Assembly (NCBI GenBank): GCA_947627275.1
Contig: CANQVK010000008.1
Coordinates: forward strand, 1 to 64,000
Direction: 5' to 3'
From: an uncultured Ruminococcus sp.
GTDB taxonomy: Bacteria > Bacillota > Clostridia > Oscillospirales > Ruminococcaceae
DNA length: 64,000 bases
Part shown: one piece after another, positions 32,638 to 42,404 of the stretch
How positions within the stretch are numbered: the first letter of the stretch is position 1
Layout: the number at the start of each line of letters is the position of its first letter
Program-made: the position numbers and the translations under genes
The notes under the pieces: generated by a model
Database searches by the model: none
What the model saw: only the letters and a program-made list of their open reading frames with translations
Told to the model about the DNA's origin: nothing

Positions 32638-35506
32638 TGCCGCTCACCTTTTCCTGTTCAGTCTCTTTGTCTGCGCCGCTTTCGGGAACGTCAGCTTCAT
32701 CGCTAAGAGCTTCCGCAATCTCGTCCGCTTCTTTTTCGTCAGCCGATACGGAAACGCTCTCAGCCGCCGCTTCGGACTTTTTCTTTTTCCTTGAATCTAA
32801 ATAAGCGAAAAGGATAAACAACAGAAGCGAACCGCCGCTTACGATAAGTCCAACGGCAAAGCCGTCAGGAGAATATTTCAGAACTATCTCATGCCTACCG
32901 GCGTCCGCCTTGATACCGAGCATTGCGTCAAGCACGGGGAAGGTATCGGTCTTTTTGCCGTCAACGTACACGCTCCAGCCCTTTTCGTAAGGGATCGAGA
33001 AGTACATAACGCCGTAATCCTTAACGTTTATATCGCCCTTTATCTTAGTATCGGAAAACTCGGTGATATTGAGCTGTTCATCGGCAAGACGGCTGTATAC
33101 ATCCGTAAACGCCTCTTTATCGAGCGCATACACCACAAAGGAATAATTTCCCGAACGAGTGTCCGATGAGTATTTCAGTTCAGCGGAAGCGGTTGAGCCT
33201 CCCTGTCCCTCTCCCATGGGGAACGCAATGGAATAGCCGTTTGACGAAACAGATGCGTCCGCCGATTCGCCGTCGCAGGTAACGCTGATAGAATCAACGC
33301 CGTTGCCCCTTACATAACCGTAAAGATATGCGCCGTCCACTCCGTCGAAGTCATAAGTCGTCTTAGCCTCGGCTTCTGCGTCTACAACGCCGAAGAAATA
33401 TTCGCCGTAGCTTGATTTATCGACCTCAACGTTGTCATAGGAAACCATTTTCACAGGCTGAGCGGTGAAAAGGCTTATATCGAGACCGCTTGCCTTTTTC
33501 ATAACGCTGTTCTGATATTCAAAGGGATTCATTCCCGGAGAATCGGGAATATCGAGGATCGAGGGATCCATCATAAAGCCGAGCGAAAGGCTGTACTTAT
33601 TTTCGTAGAGATTTACAGGGTCAACCGAACACACAGGCTCAAGAAAAGCGGAGCTGTTTCTCAGAGGACCGAGCTTTGCCACGACATATTTAAGTCCGAG
33701 AAGCGAGTTTGCCACGGGAGTTCCCGTGCGGTAGTAGAAACGGTTTCCCGCCTCTGAGCCGTACAGTCCGAGCCGCTGGAAGTATCTCGTAACGGACACG
33801 TTCGCTGAAGAAGAAAACTGCGAAAGTCCGTTGTAGCCGTAAAGCGAACTGTCGTTGAGAGTATATGTGCCTGTCATTTCCGTGCGGTAAAACTTTGAAC
33901 GATCGCGCTCCCTCATTACCTCAAGGACCTTCTGAACCTCGACATTGTATGAGGGATAGCTGTTGTAATCCGACGTACCTACCGTCTGAACGCCGATAAC
34001 TGCGTTCTTGGACATCTCCGTAATAACGGCTGCCGCAACCGCTACGTTTATAACGGCTCTGAAAACGTTCTTGTCTTTAAGCGGCATAAGCTTGACGCAT
34101 ATAAAAATGAGGATATAGACCGCCGTTATTATCAAGGAGCTTTTCAGCGCCGCATTGCTGAATGAAAAGCCCTCCTCCGTATCCTTATCCGAAAGGTAGC
34201 ACATGTAAAATACCGCGCACGGCGCAATAACAAGCATCGGAAGCTGATACAGCTTAATGCCCTTTTCCGTCATGACATCGTACGCGCGGTAAGCCGCCGC
34301 CGCAAGGACAAAACTGAAAATAAAGGCAAATCTGTACGGCAGCTGATTCGTTACATGGAAACCGTGCCAGATGTAATTTAACTGATTCATGTTGCAGCTT
34401 ACGGCAATAAGCGCAAGCATAAGCACAGAAGCGATCTTTTCCCGTATCTTTATCCCTGCCGAGAAAAGGAAAACTCCGAAAAGGGTCACGGCAAGCATTC
34501 CGCATGCAAAATTAGGCAGCCCCTCCTTGAAGGTCGGTTCACTGTATGAAATTAGGTTCGCAAAAATATCCTGCCACTTTTCAGCCCACCTTACCTCCGC
34601 AGGAAACGTGTTGTTCGCACTGTAGGTAAGCTTCAGGGCAAGGTACGAGGGCAGAAGCATGAAAGCTCCCAGTCCGATACCGATAACGGAAGAACGGACG
34701 ATAAGCCAGAGCTTTTTAAAGAACTTCTTAAAGCCGTCCCACTCGATAACTGCGGCGGCGGCAAACATAAATATAGTGAAAATGCAGGTGAAAAAGCCTA
34801 CGTAGTAGTTTGATATGAGCGAGAGCGCAAGCGCCGCCGTGTAAAGCTTCCACTTTCTCTCTCTGCACATAGCCGTAACGCCCAGCATAACAAGCGGAAA
34901 CAGCGCGATCGTATCGAACCACATAACGTTCCAGTAATAGCCCAGACTGTAGCTGCAAAGCGCGAATATTACGGAAAAAATAACTATCGAGAGATCGCGG
35001 CGTTTGTAGGCGTATCTGAGAAAGCAACTGAAAAAAGCTCCGCAGAAGCCGATCTTTGCGGCAAGGAGATACATAAGGCATTCACGGATATGCTCATCGT
35101 CAAAGAACACCGATACCCAGTTGAGCGGACTTGCGGCGTAGTAGGAAATGAGCGAGAGAAAATTCGTGCCTATACCGTTCTGCCATGAATAGAGGAACGA
35201 ACCGCCCGTAAGCAGTTTTTCCCGAAGCACCCGGAAAAACGGATAATATTGATGCCAAAGGTCAACTACAAGGAACTGATTGTCGCCGCTTTCCTTAAAC
35301 TTGCCGTCCGTGAACCACAGCATATGGATGTCTTCCTTTTGGAACGCTATCAGCATTATAATGAAAGGAATAAAAAACGACAGAAGAAAATAAAGCGCAC
35401 CCTTTTCGTACATTATATTGGCAAATTTACTCTTTCTGAAACGCTCTGCACAGGCTTTCCATGACTTCCCGCTTTTTTTCACATTACTATTTGTCTTGTT
35501 TTCCAT
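32597..35506 (-). CDS. YfhO-family polytopic membrane protein
   Basis: 969 residues from the ATG at 35506 (AGAGGTAGC upstream; the frame extends to 35551 without a better start). About a dozen membrane helices in residues 40-530, including a short SFVLAAAAYRAYDVM helix; then an extracellular part with the family motifs (TYTLNDSSLYGYNGLSQFSSS, YFSIPYEKGWSVYVDGKK), a last helix GLIVSGGSLLLFILFAYL and an acidic C-terminal tail (~60 residues, rich in E/S/A). B. subtilis YfhO is needed for glycosylation of lipoteichoic acid, so an envelope glycosylation role is inferred. Lies between ecfT and truA. Confidence 0.9.
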   Translation of the reverse strand: MENKTNSNVKKSGKSWKACAERFRKSKFANIMYEKGALYFLLSFFIPFIIMLIAFQKEDIHMLWFTDGKFKESGDNQFLVVDLWHQYYPFFRVLREKLLTGGSFLYSWQNGIGTNFLSLISYYAASPLNWVSVFFDDEHIRECLMYLLAAKIGFCGAFFSCFLRYAYKRRDLSIVIFSVIFALCSYSLGYYWNVMWFDTIALFPLVMLGVTAMCRERKWKLYTAALALSLISNYYVGFFTCIFTIFMFAAAAVIEWDGFKKFFKKLWLIVRSSVIGIGLGAFMLLPSYLALKLTYSANNTFPAEVRWAEKWQDIFANLISYSEPTFKEGLPNFACGMLAVTLFGVFLFSAGIKIREKIASVLMLALIAVSCNMNQLNYIWHGFHVTNQLPYRFAFIFSFVLAAAAYRAYDVMTEKGIKLYQLPMLVIAPCAVFYMCYLSDKDTEEGFSFSNAALKSSLIITAVYILIFICVKLMPLKDKNVFRAVINVAVAAAVITEMSKNAVIGVQTVGTSDYNSYPSYNVEVQKVLEVMRERDRSKFYRTEMTGTYTLNDSSLYGYNGLSQFSSSANVSVTRYFQRLGLYGSEAGNRFYYRTGTPVANSLLGLKYVVAKLGPLRNSSAFLEPVCSVDPVNLYENKYSLSLGFMMDPSILDIPDSPGMNPFEYQNSVMKKASGLDISLFTAQPVKMVSYDNVEVDKSSYGEYFFGVVDAEAEAKTTYDFDGVDGAYLYGYVRGNGVDSISVTCDGESADASVSSNGYSIAFPMGEGQGGSTASAELKYSSDTRSGNYSFVVYALDKEAFTDVYSRLADEQLNITEFSDTKIKGDINVKDYGVMYFSIPYEKGWSVYVDGKKTDTFPVLDAMLGIKADAGRHEIVLKYSPDGFAVGLIVSGGSLLLFILFAYLDSRKKKKSEAAAESVSVSADEKEADEIAEALSDEADVPESGADKETEQEKVSGNEKSESNDGVSGD

Positions 35507-35593
35507 TTTGCTACCTCTCCGATCAACTTCTCCGATATACACATCATACACGTCAATAACCCGATACGACGTTACTCAGGCTACTAAACAAAT

Positions 35594-36400
35594 CTATTTC
35601 AAAACAATGCCGAGCGCTGCCGCACCGCCGTAAAACAAAATTGTTACCGCAAGAGCCGCATAATCTCTCGGCGCAGAACAAAGCTGTCTGAGCCTTGTTC
35701 TTCCCTCGCCGCCCCGATAACAGCGGCACTCCATTGCCGTTGCCAGTTCGTCTGCTCGTCTGAATGCCGATATGAACAGCGGCACAAGTATGGCTACCAT
35801 GTTTTTTGCCCGTGTCATAAAGCTTCCGCTGTCTATCTCTGCGCCCCTTGCTTTCTGCGCCGCCATTATCTTTTCTGTCTCCTCAATGAGAGTCGGTATG
35901 AATCTCAATGCAATAGACATCATCATAGCAAGCTCATGCACGGGAACTTTTAGCTTTTTCAACGGCGACAAAAGCCGTTCTATTGCGTCTGTAAGCGTTA
36001 TGGGGGACGTTGTGTAGGTCAGCAGAGAGCTTCCCATAATAAGCAGCGTTATCCTGATAAGCATGAATACGCTTACGTTGATGCCCTCCGAAGTGATCTT
36101 TATGAACTTCCAATGAAAGTACACGTCTCCGCTGCTGATAAACAGAAGATTCAGCGCCGCAGTCAGGATAAGAAACGGCATCAGCGGCTTTACCGACTTA
36201 ACGAACATTTTAAACGGTATCTGTGATAAAATTATCGCCGCCGCAGTAAACACAGCTCCTACGCTCAGACAGACGATATGATCCCCTGTAAAAAGCATCA
36301 TGATATATATAAACGTTATAACTATCTTGAATCTTGGATCGAGCCGATGTATCAGGCTGTTCCCCGGGAAGTACTGTCCTATGGTAATATCCCTCAGCAA
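35594..36400 (-). CDS. ecfT: Energy-coupling factor transporter membrane subunit EcfT
   Basis: 268 residues with five to six helices and the coupling motifs of EcfT (AQKARGAEIDSG, ELATAMECRCYRGG). The start is TTG, with AAAGGAGGTAC nine bases upstream; seven bases overlap ecfA2. Together with the two ATPases it energises vitamin-binding S components encoded elsewhere. Confidence 0.93.
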   Translation of the reverse strand: MLRDITIGQYFPGNSLIHRLDPRFKIVITFIYIMMLFTGDHIVCLSVGAVFTAAAIILSQIPFKMFVKSVKPLMPFLILTAALNLLFISSGDVYFHWKFIKITSEGINVSVFMLIRITLLIMGSSLLTYTTSPITLTDAIERLLSPLKKLKVPVHELAMMMSIALRFIPTLIEETEKIMAAQKARGAEIDSGSFMTRAKNMVAILVPLFISAFRRADELATAMECRCYRGGEGRTRLRQLCSAPRDYAALAVTILFYGGAAALGIVLK

Positions 36401-37266
36401 TTTTTTGTACCTCCTTTTTCGGCAAGCTTTTTCAGCAGCAGTTTTTTTGCGTATTCCATAGTATACACATCCTTGCCGAAATCCAGCCCCTGCTTTTTAA
36501 GTCCGATAAAGACCTTCGTTATCTGCGGCACGTCAAGTCCTATATCCGCTATTTCCTCCGCACGGGCGAAAACTTTCTCGGTATCGTCATAGCAAAAAAG
36601 CTTCGCCTTGTTCATAACGAGTATCTTATCCGCAAATCCTGCAATGTCCTCCATACTGTGGGAAACTATGAGGATAGTATTTTTCCTCCTTTTATGGTAC
36701 GCCTTTATATGCCCGAGTATCTTGTCTCTGCCGGCAGGGTCAAGACCGGCGGTAGGCTCGTCCAGTATAAGGACTTTCGGATTCATCGCCATAACTCCCG
36801 CTATGGCAACACGCCTTTTCTGCCCTCCCGAAAGCTCAAAGGGCGAACGCTCCAGAAGCTCCTCGCCAAGTCCTATATCGTGGGCAGTCTCGAGAACTCT
36901 TTTCCTGATCTCGGCTTCGTCAAGCCCCATGTTTTTCGGTCCGAATGCAATGTCCTTGAATACGGTTTCCTCAAATATCTGATATTCGGGATACTGAAAA
37001 ACAAGTCCGACTTTAAAACGAACGTCACGAATATTTTTTTTATCCGCCCATATATCCTCGCCGTCAAGAAGAACCTTTCCCAACGTAGGCTTCAATAGAC
37101 CGTTGAAATGCTGTATCAGCGTGGATTTTCCCGAGCCTGTATGACCCATAACGCCTACCATTTCACCCTCGTCTATTTTCAGGTCAACATGATCGACAGC
37201 GGTTTTCTGAAAGGGCGAGCCTTCGCTGTATACATATGTCAGCCCCTGAGTTTCAAGAATCGCCAA
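36394..37266 (-). CDS. ecfA2: Energy-coupling factor ATPase EcfA2
   Basis: About 290 residues from a TTG at 37266, 8 bases after AAGGAG (GTG 37275 would overlap the ribosome site). Walker A GHTGSGKST, Q loop FQYPEYQIFE, signature LSGGQKRR, Walker B VLILDEPTAGLDP, H loop VSHS; C-terminal ECF-specific extension with GLDVPQIT. Pairs with EcfA1 and EcfT. Confidence 0.92.
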   Translation of the reverse strand: MAILETQGLTYVYSEGSPFQKTAVDHVDLKIDEGEMVGVMGHTGSGKSTLIQHFNGLLKPTLGKVLLDGEDIWADKKNIRDVRFKVGLVFQYPEYQIFEETVFKDIAFGPKNMGLDEAEIRKRVLETAHDIGLGEELLERSPFELSGGQKRRVAIAGVMAMNPKVLILDEPTAGLDPAGRDKILGHIKAYHKRRKNTILIVSHSMEDIAGFADKILVMNKAKLFCYDDTEKVFARAEEIADIGLDVPQITKVFIGLKKQGLDFGKDVYTMEYAKKLLLKKLAEKGGTKNC

Positions 37267-37365
37267 TAAAAACACTCCTTCAAAGAACCTGTTTTTTTGA
37301 TGATATTGACTTTGCAGAGATTTTATTTCTCTGAATCCCGGTCAAGAAATAACTCTGTGAACCTA

Positions 37366-37500
37366 ATATCGTAAATATAACTGTATAAATCACATAATTA
37401 TTATACGGTAAGTATATACAGTCGCATTTACGATAATCGAGATTCCAAAGGGGTCACCCCTTTGACAGGTGGTGTAGGAGACAGAGTCCCACACAAAAGA
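37366..37500. repeat. Worn MITE-like element between ecfA1 and ecfA2 (family B)
   Basis: A hairpin ATCGTAAATATAACTGTATA / TATACAGTCGCATTTACGAT followed by the family module GATTCCAAAGGGGTCACCCC and a degenerate GAGACAGAGTCCCAC part. It separates two genes that are usually adjacent. Confidence 0.65.
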
Positions 37501-37508
37501 CAAAATCA

Positions 37509-38354
37509 TCAGGAGAAGAGCTTCTTGATCGCATTGATACACTCTTCCTCGGTTATAATATCGTCTGAAATGTCATAGCCAGCCTTTTTAAGCTCATAGG
37601 CAAGCTCCGTGACCTGCGGAACGTCAAGTCCTATCTTCTTGACCTGCTCCACCTGTGAGAACACGGCTCTCGGGGTATCGTCAAGGATAACCCTGCCCTT
37701 ATCCATGACGACCACACGTCCGCACTGCGCCGCCTCGTCCATATAGTGAGTTATAAGTACAATTGTAATGCCGTACTCACGGTTCATACGCTTTATGACC
37801 GACATGACCTCGCGCCGTCCTTGAGGGTCGAGCATTGCCGTAGGCTCGTCAAGAATTATGCACTTCGGCTTCATTGCGATGATTCCTGCAATAGCCACTC
37901 TCTGCTTCTGTCCGCCCGAAAGCTGCGACGGAGAATGCAGGCGATAATCGTACATATTTACGTCTTTCAGAGCTTCGTCAACGCGCCTGCGCATTTCCTC
38001 GTATGGAACTCCGAGATTTTCAAGGGCAAACGCCACGTCCTCCTCGACGATCGAGGAGACTATCTGATTATCGGGATTCTGAAAAACCATTCCCGCGCGG
38101 CGGCGGAGATCGAAGATCTTATCCTCATCGGCGGTATTTATACCGTCCACCGTGACCGTACCCGACGTGGGAACAAGTATTCCGTTGATATGCTTTGCAA
38201 GGGTCGATTTTCCCGAGCCGTTATGCCCGAGTATCGCCATAAATTCACCCTCTTTTACAGTAAGATCAATACCTTTCAGTACTTCGGCAGGTTCGCTTCC
38301 TTCCTCTGCCGGATAGCTGAAATGCAGATTTTTTATTTCAATTATATTGCTCAT
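37509..38354 (-). CDS. ecfA1: Energy-coupling factor ATPase EcfA1
   Basis: 281 residues. Walker [11 protein letters not shown] loop [11 protein letters not shown], signature LSGGQKQR, Walker [15 protein letters not shown] loop LITHYM; C-terminal [15 protein letters not shown]. First ATPase of the ECF module. AAAGGAAATAA precedes the ATG. Confidence 0.94.
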   Translation of the reverse strand: MSNIIEIKNLHFSYPAEEGSEPAEVLKGIDLTVKEGEFMAILGHNGSGKSTLAKHINGILVPTSGTVTVDGINTADEDKIFDLRRRAGMVFQNPDNQIVSSIVEEDVAFALENLGVPYEEMRRRVDEALKDVNMYDYRLHSPSQLSGGQKQRVAIAGIIAMKPKCIILDEPTAMLDPQGRREVMSVIKRMNREYGITIVLITHYMDEAAQCGRVVVMDKGRVILDDTPRAVFSQVEQVKKIGLDVPQVTELAYELKKAGYDISDDIITEEECINAIKKLFS

Positions 38355-38392
38355 TTATTTCCTTTCAAGCGATAGCTCTTTGAAATATCGGC

Positions 38393-39286
38393 TCATTTTT
38401 CCCATATTGCCGTTGAACCGCATGGCAGCGTCATTCCCGTTGATCTTACGGGCAGACCTATCTCGTCGAAGGTCACGCTTCCGCCGAATCTGTCAGTCAG
38501 TACGCTTCCGAGGATATACCCCATAACAGACGGCGAAAGTCCCGTGGTATAGCTGTTTATCAGAAAAAACAGCGGATCGTCCGAAAGCGCTCCCGAACAC
38601 AGCTTGACAAGGTCGTAAACGCAGTTCTCAAGCTTCCAGACCTCTCCGCCCGGACCTCTGCCATAGCTCGGGGGATCCATTACAACGGCATCGTATCTGC
38701 GTCCCCTGCGTATCTCACGAGCGATAAATTTTTCGCAATCGTCCACTATCCAACGGATAGGCTTATCGGAAAGCCCCGAAGCTGCGGCGTTTTCTCTTGC
38801 CCACTGTACCATGCCCTTTGAAGCGTCCACATGGCACACGGAAGCTCCGGCTTCGGCACAGGCAAGAGTAGCTCCGCCCGTGTAGGCGAAAAGGTTCAGC
38901 ACGTTTATCTCACGCCCGGAACTGCGAATTTTTTCCGCCATGTAATCCCAGTTTACCGCCTGTTCGGGGAAAAGTCCCGTATGCTTGAAGCCTGTCGGCT
39001 TTATGTTAAAAGTGAGATTCCTGTAATTTACGGTCCAGCCGTCGGGAAGTCTCCTGCGGAACTCCCATTTTCCGCCGCCCTGATTTGAGCGGTGATAGTG
39101 ACCGTCGGCTTTGAACCACAAGGGGTCGTTCCTTTCGGTTTTCCAGATTATCTGCGGATCGGGGCGGACAAGGCTTATATCGCCCCACTTTTCAAGCTTT
39201 TCCCCGTCCGAGGTATCAATTATTCTGTAATCGTGCCAGTTTTCAGCGGTTCTCAAAGTTACAACATCCTTTTGATAAATCGACAT
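38393..39286 (-). CDS. Class I SAM-dependent methyltransferase (RlmI/RlmK-like)
   Basis: 297 residues. N-terminal beta-rich part with VRPDPQIIWK and FKHTGLFPEQAVNWDYM, then a Rossmann methyltransferase domain: motif I VLNLFAYTGGATLACAEAGA, acidic CHVDASKG, motif IV VMDPPSYGRG. The DPPSYG motif suits methylation of a base or amino group, as in 23S rRNA methyltransferases of this group. Substrate not determined. Lies 39 bp ahead of ecfA1 on the same strand. Confidence 0.88.
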   Translation of the reverse strand: MSIYQKDVVTLRTAENWHDYRIIDTSDGEKLEKWGDISLVRPDPQIIWKTERNDPLWFKADGHYHRSNQGGGKWEFRRRLPDGWTVNYRNLTFNIKPTGFKHTGLFPEQAVNWDYMAEKIRSSGREINVLNLFAYTGGATLACAEAGASVCHVDASKGMVQWARENAAASGLSDKPIRWIVDDCEKFIAREIRRGRRYDAVVMDPPSYGRGPGGEVWKLENCVYDLVKLCSGALSDDPLFFLINSYTTGLSPSVMGYILGSVLTDRFGGSVTFDEIGLPVRSTGMTLPCGSTAIWEK

Positions 39287-39303
39287 TCGTCAATTTTTAT
39301 TAT

Positions 39304-40428
39304 TTACTGTTTTTCCAGAAAAGCTTCAATACTGTCCGTACCGCCTGTGGATACGTAGGCATAGTATGCCAAAATCAGCGAAGCGTCCGAGGAATCTATT
39401 GTTCCGTCTTTGTCAAGGTCGGCAAGCTTTTTCACGCTTTCCGAAAAATTGCCGTTTTTTCCTGTGGAAAGCAGCGCGTACTCTGTCAGCACAAGCGATG
39501 CGTCGGAAGAATCCACCATGCCGTCGCCGTTGACGTCGCCGAGCATATCTTTTGTGGGAGCTTCGCCGAGGGAGACAAATTTTCTTTCGTATTTTTCGGC
39601 ATACGCCTGCGCGGTCGAGTTGTCATAGCCGTAAATCGTGCCGTTATAAAAAACACGATCATTATCATAACCATTTGTAATTGTGTAAATATCATCGTAA
39701 ATTTTGCAATCGGGGTTGAGCATTGTAATTTCTTTCAGTTCTGCACAATGACAAAACGCATCCAACCCAATTCTTTCAACGCTGTCGGGTATAATAATTC
39801 CCGTCAGTCCTGCGCATTCATAAAAAGCGCTCTCGCTGATACTTACGACGCTGTCGGGAATAACAACATTACCCGAGCAGGTCGTGCCGTCAATCAAGAT
39901 ACCGTTTACGATAACAAGCGGATCGTCTGCCCTTTTGGATTCCAACCACGGAGTACCGATAAAGGCATTTTCTCCAATATCGGTAACGCTGTCGGGAATG
40001 ACGATCTCTGTCAGGTTTGTGTCTTCAAATGCGTAACCTTCAATAATTGTAACACTGTCGGGTATGGTTATCTGCGTCAGTCTCGTACATCCGCAAAATG
40101 CACTATCTCCAATTCTTGTAACGCTGTCGGGTATGGTGACGCTCAGCAAAGCTTGACAGTCGCCAAATGCAAAAATCCTAATACCCGTAACAGGCAGTCC
40201 TTCAATTTCGGCAGGGATATCGATCGACATTACCCCTCTTTCACAGTCCGTGATCTCAATGTAGTCCCCATAATTTCTGTAAGTAAGAACTCCATCTGTA
40301 CCCTCTGTATAATCAGCCGCAGAAGCCGTGATCGCCTCACTATACGCAGTTTTTCCGCCAACAGACGGCAAAACAGTCCCCATAACGCAAACACACATAA
40401 CGCCCGCAATAATTCTCCTGATATTCAT
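39304..40428 (-). CDS. Secreted BspA-type LRR protein with dockerin
   Basis: 374 residues. Signal peptide (IIAGVMCVCVMGTVLPSV), about six LRR_5 repeats (ITIPDSVTIIEGYAFEDT, VIPDSVTDIGENAFIGT), the inserted PWLESKRADDPLVIVNGILIDG segment, the TIYGYDNSTAQAYAEKYERK linker, and a dockerin with DVNGDGMVDSSDAS and DLDKDGTIDSSDAS. Same architecture and same dockerin class as the protein at 18835-20298, but with fewer repeats. Expected to be exported and scaffold-bound. Confidence 0.92.
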   Translation of the reverse strand: MNIRRIIAGVMCVCVMGTVLPSVGGKTAYSEAITASAADYTEGTDGVLTYRNYGDYIEITDCERGVMSIDIPAEIEGLPVTGIRIFAFGDCQALLSVTIPDSVTRIGDSAFCGCTRLTQITIPDSVTIIEGYAFEDTNLTEIVIPDSVTDIGENAFIGTPWLESKRADDPLVIVNGILIDGTTCSGNVVIPDSVVSISESAFYECAGLTGIIIPDSVERIGLDAFCHCAELKEITMLNPDCKIYDDIYTITNGYDNDRVFYNGTIYGYDNSTAQAYAEKYERKFVSLGEAPTKDMLGDVNGDGMVDSSDASLVLTEYALLSTGKNGNFSESVKKLADLDKDGTIDSSDASLILAYYAYVSTGGTDSIEAFLEKQ

Positions 40429-40472
40429 AATAACCCCTCATTTTCGATAAATAATTTTACAAACGCATCAGA

Positions 40473-41831
40473 TCAGTTATCAAAGGTATAAAGTCTTTCT
40501 CTAATGGTTTCGGCAATATGGAGCGCCATTTTATTTATTGCGGAAAAGTCCCTGCCCTCAATGCGTATGCGGATAACAGGCTCTTTCCCTGTCTCACGGA
40601 CGACAACACGTCCCTCGTCTCCGAGAATGCTCTCGAACTCGTCTATAACGCTTGTTATGGCACGGTCGTTTTTCCAGACCTCACGGTGCTTTTTCTCTAT
40701 AGGCACATTTATCATTACCTGCGGAGACTTTTCTATGACCGACGCAAGTCCGCTCATTTTTCTGCCCGAAGCCTTCATAGCCTCCAGCAGACGTATTCCC
40801 GTAAGCTGACCGTCCGCCGAGGGCGCGTCGTCGGGAAAAATTATATGACCCGACGGGTCGCCGCCGATACTGAAACCGCATTCCAGCATACGTCTCATCA
40901 TGCTCCGCTCTCCCGTAGGGGCAGACGCCGTGCCTATCCCATTTTCACGGGCAAAACGCAGCAATCCGAGATTGTTCGCCTGCGTTACAAGAATGGAATT
41001 GTTGCGGAGCGTTCCCTGCTCTCTCATATAGCCGGCACAGGCGGCGATTATCACGTCGCCGTCAACCAGCGAGCCTTCCTCATCGACTGCAAGACAGCGT
41101 TCGCCGCCGCCGTCAAAGGCTATACCGCATTGGCATTCGTTCTCCGTAACAAATGTCATCAGGGACTCTATTCTGGTACTTCCGCTTGAATTTATATTAA
41201 GTCCGTCGGGAGTATTCCCCATCATCACGACCTCTGCGCCGAGATCGGAAAAAATACGTTCAGCGGTCAGCGAGGCGCTGCCGTTTGCGCAGTCCACAGC
41301 CACTTTTATGCCGCTAAGATCGGCAGGAGCGATCTTTTTCAGGTGGTCTGTATACTCGTCAATAGCCGTTTCGCAGCGTATCACTCTGCCGTATCTTCTG
41401 CGCTGCTTAGGCTCAAGCTCATCGGGAGCGTCGAGAATAAGCCGTTCCATTTCCTCCTCACGGTCGTCCCCGAGACGGTAGCCGTATGAAGAAAACATCT
41501 TTATCCCGTTAAATTCAGCTCCAACGTGAGACGCTGTTATCATTATACCGCCGCAAGCTTCACGCTGCTTTATATGCCACGCAAGGGCTGGGACAGGAAC
41601 CTCCCCCAGAAGCTCCGCATCAGCTCCTGCCGAGCAGATACCTGCGCAGAGAGCCGCTTCGATAGTATCGGACGAGCTGCGCATATCCTTTCCTATAAGT
41701 ATTTTAGTACGTTTGTCCTTATGCGCCGCAAGTACTCTTGCAGCCGCACGTCCTATCTGCATGGCAAGTTCGCAGGTAAACTCCGTTACCGCAAGTCCCC
41801 TCATGCCGTTTTTTCCGAATATTCGGCTCAT
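40473..41831 (-). CDS. Phosphoglucosamine mutase-like protein with altered active-site loops
   Basis: 452 residues, full GlmM length and order. The phosphoserine loop reads TASHVGAEFNG (S101, H102 kept; usual SASHNP has lost N and P). The metal loop reads DGGGER (240-245) in place of DGDGDR, so two of three Mg-binding Asp are replaced by Gly and Glu. The sugar loop is GGDPSGH instead of GGEQSGH, and the phosphate loop RETGKEP instead of RPSGTEP. Canonical GlmM interconverts glucosamine 6- and 1-phosphate for cell-wall synthesis; this copy may have reduced, changed or no mutase activity. Confidence 0.85.
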   Translation of the reverse strand: MSRIFGKNGMRGLAVTEFTCELAMQIGRAAARVLAAHKDKRTKILIGKDMRSSSDTIEAALCAGICSAGADAELLGEVPVPALAWHIKQREACGGIMITASHVGAEFNGIKMFSSYGYRLGDDREEEMERLILDAPDELEPKQRRRYGRVIRCETAIDEYTDHLKKIAPADLSGIKVAVDCANGSASLTAERIFSDLGAEVVMMGNTPDGLNINSSGSTRIESLMTFVTENECQCGIAFDGGGERCLAVDEEGSLVDGDVIIAACAGYMREQGTLRNNSILVTQANNLGLLRFARENGIGTASAPTGERSMMRRMLECGFSIGGDPSGHIIFPDDAPSADGQLTGIRLLEAMKASGRKMSGLASVIEKSPQVMINVPIEKKHREVWKNDRAITSVIDEFESILGDEGRVVVRETGKEPVIRIRIEGRDFSAINKMALHIAETIRERLYTFDN

Positions 41832-41849
41832 AGCCGTTTCACCTGCCTG

Positions 41850-42302
41850 TTACTTTATTTTATATATGGTAAGAACCCTGCAATTATCAAAGATTTTTTC
41901 AACCGAATCATAATACTTCTCTGTCGGACAGGTGTTGTATCTGTTGTAGACACGTATGCGTTCCCCCTCGTTCACGCAGAAAACGGTGTGTATCGAGGAT
42001 AGAAACGGTTTTCCCGTCCATGAGGAAATAATGAAAGCCTTTGAAGCTTCCGCCGACTTTATCCGCATACAGTCAGCGCCGAAATGCTTCAAGGCTCTGC
42101 CGACACAGTAAACATTGCACCCGAAAAGTCCCAGCAATACGCAGTACCTTTGCATGTACCGAAGAACGTTCTCAACAGGGCTTTTTATACCGAGATATTC
42201 GAGCGCATTGCATACCGCAATGACCTCGCAACCGTTGAAGCTCATGGGGAAAAGTCCGTATCTGAGCTTAGAAACGTCCCCTAATGCCTGTCCGTTTATC
42301 AT
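41850..42302 (-). CDS. Papain-fold (C39-like) cysteine peptidase-like protein
   Basis: 150 residues from ATG 42302 (GGAG six bases upstream); a GTG at 42347 could extend it by 15 residues. Pattern of a cysteine peptidase fold: FPMSFNGCEVIAVCNAL with the putative nucleophile (Cys25), a C-terminal IHTVFCV (His105) and VYNRYN (Asn120). No signal peptide or membrane helix. Follows the GlmM-like gene's start region on the same strand (18 bp). Substrate unknown; it may be a non-catalytic relative. Confidence 0.6.
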   Translation of the reverse strand: MINGQALGDVSKLRYGLFPMSFNGCEVIAVCNALEYLGIKSPVENVLRYMQRYCVLLGLFGCNVYCVGRALKHFGADCMRIKSAEASKAFIISSWTGKPFLSSIHTVFCVNEGERIRVYNRYNTCPTEKYYDSVEKIFDNCRVLTIYKIK

Positions 42303-42404
42303 ACCGCTCTCCAACTCTGCTTTTTCTGATAAGCTGCTATTCAACACGGAAATCTATTTTAAGGTTTACAGTAAATTTATACAGCGGATATTGTTTCACT
42401 TTAC

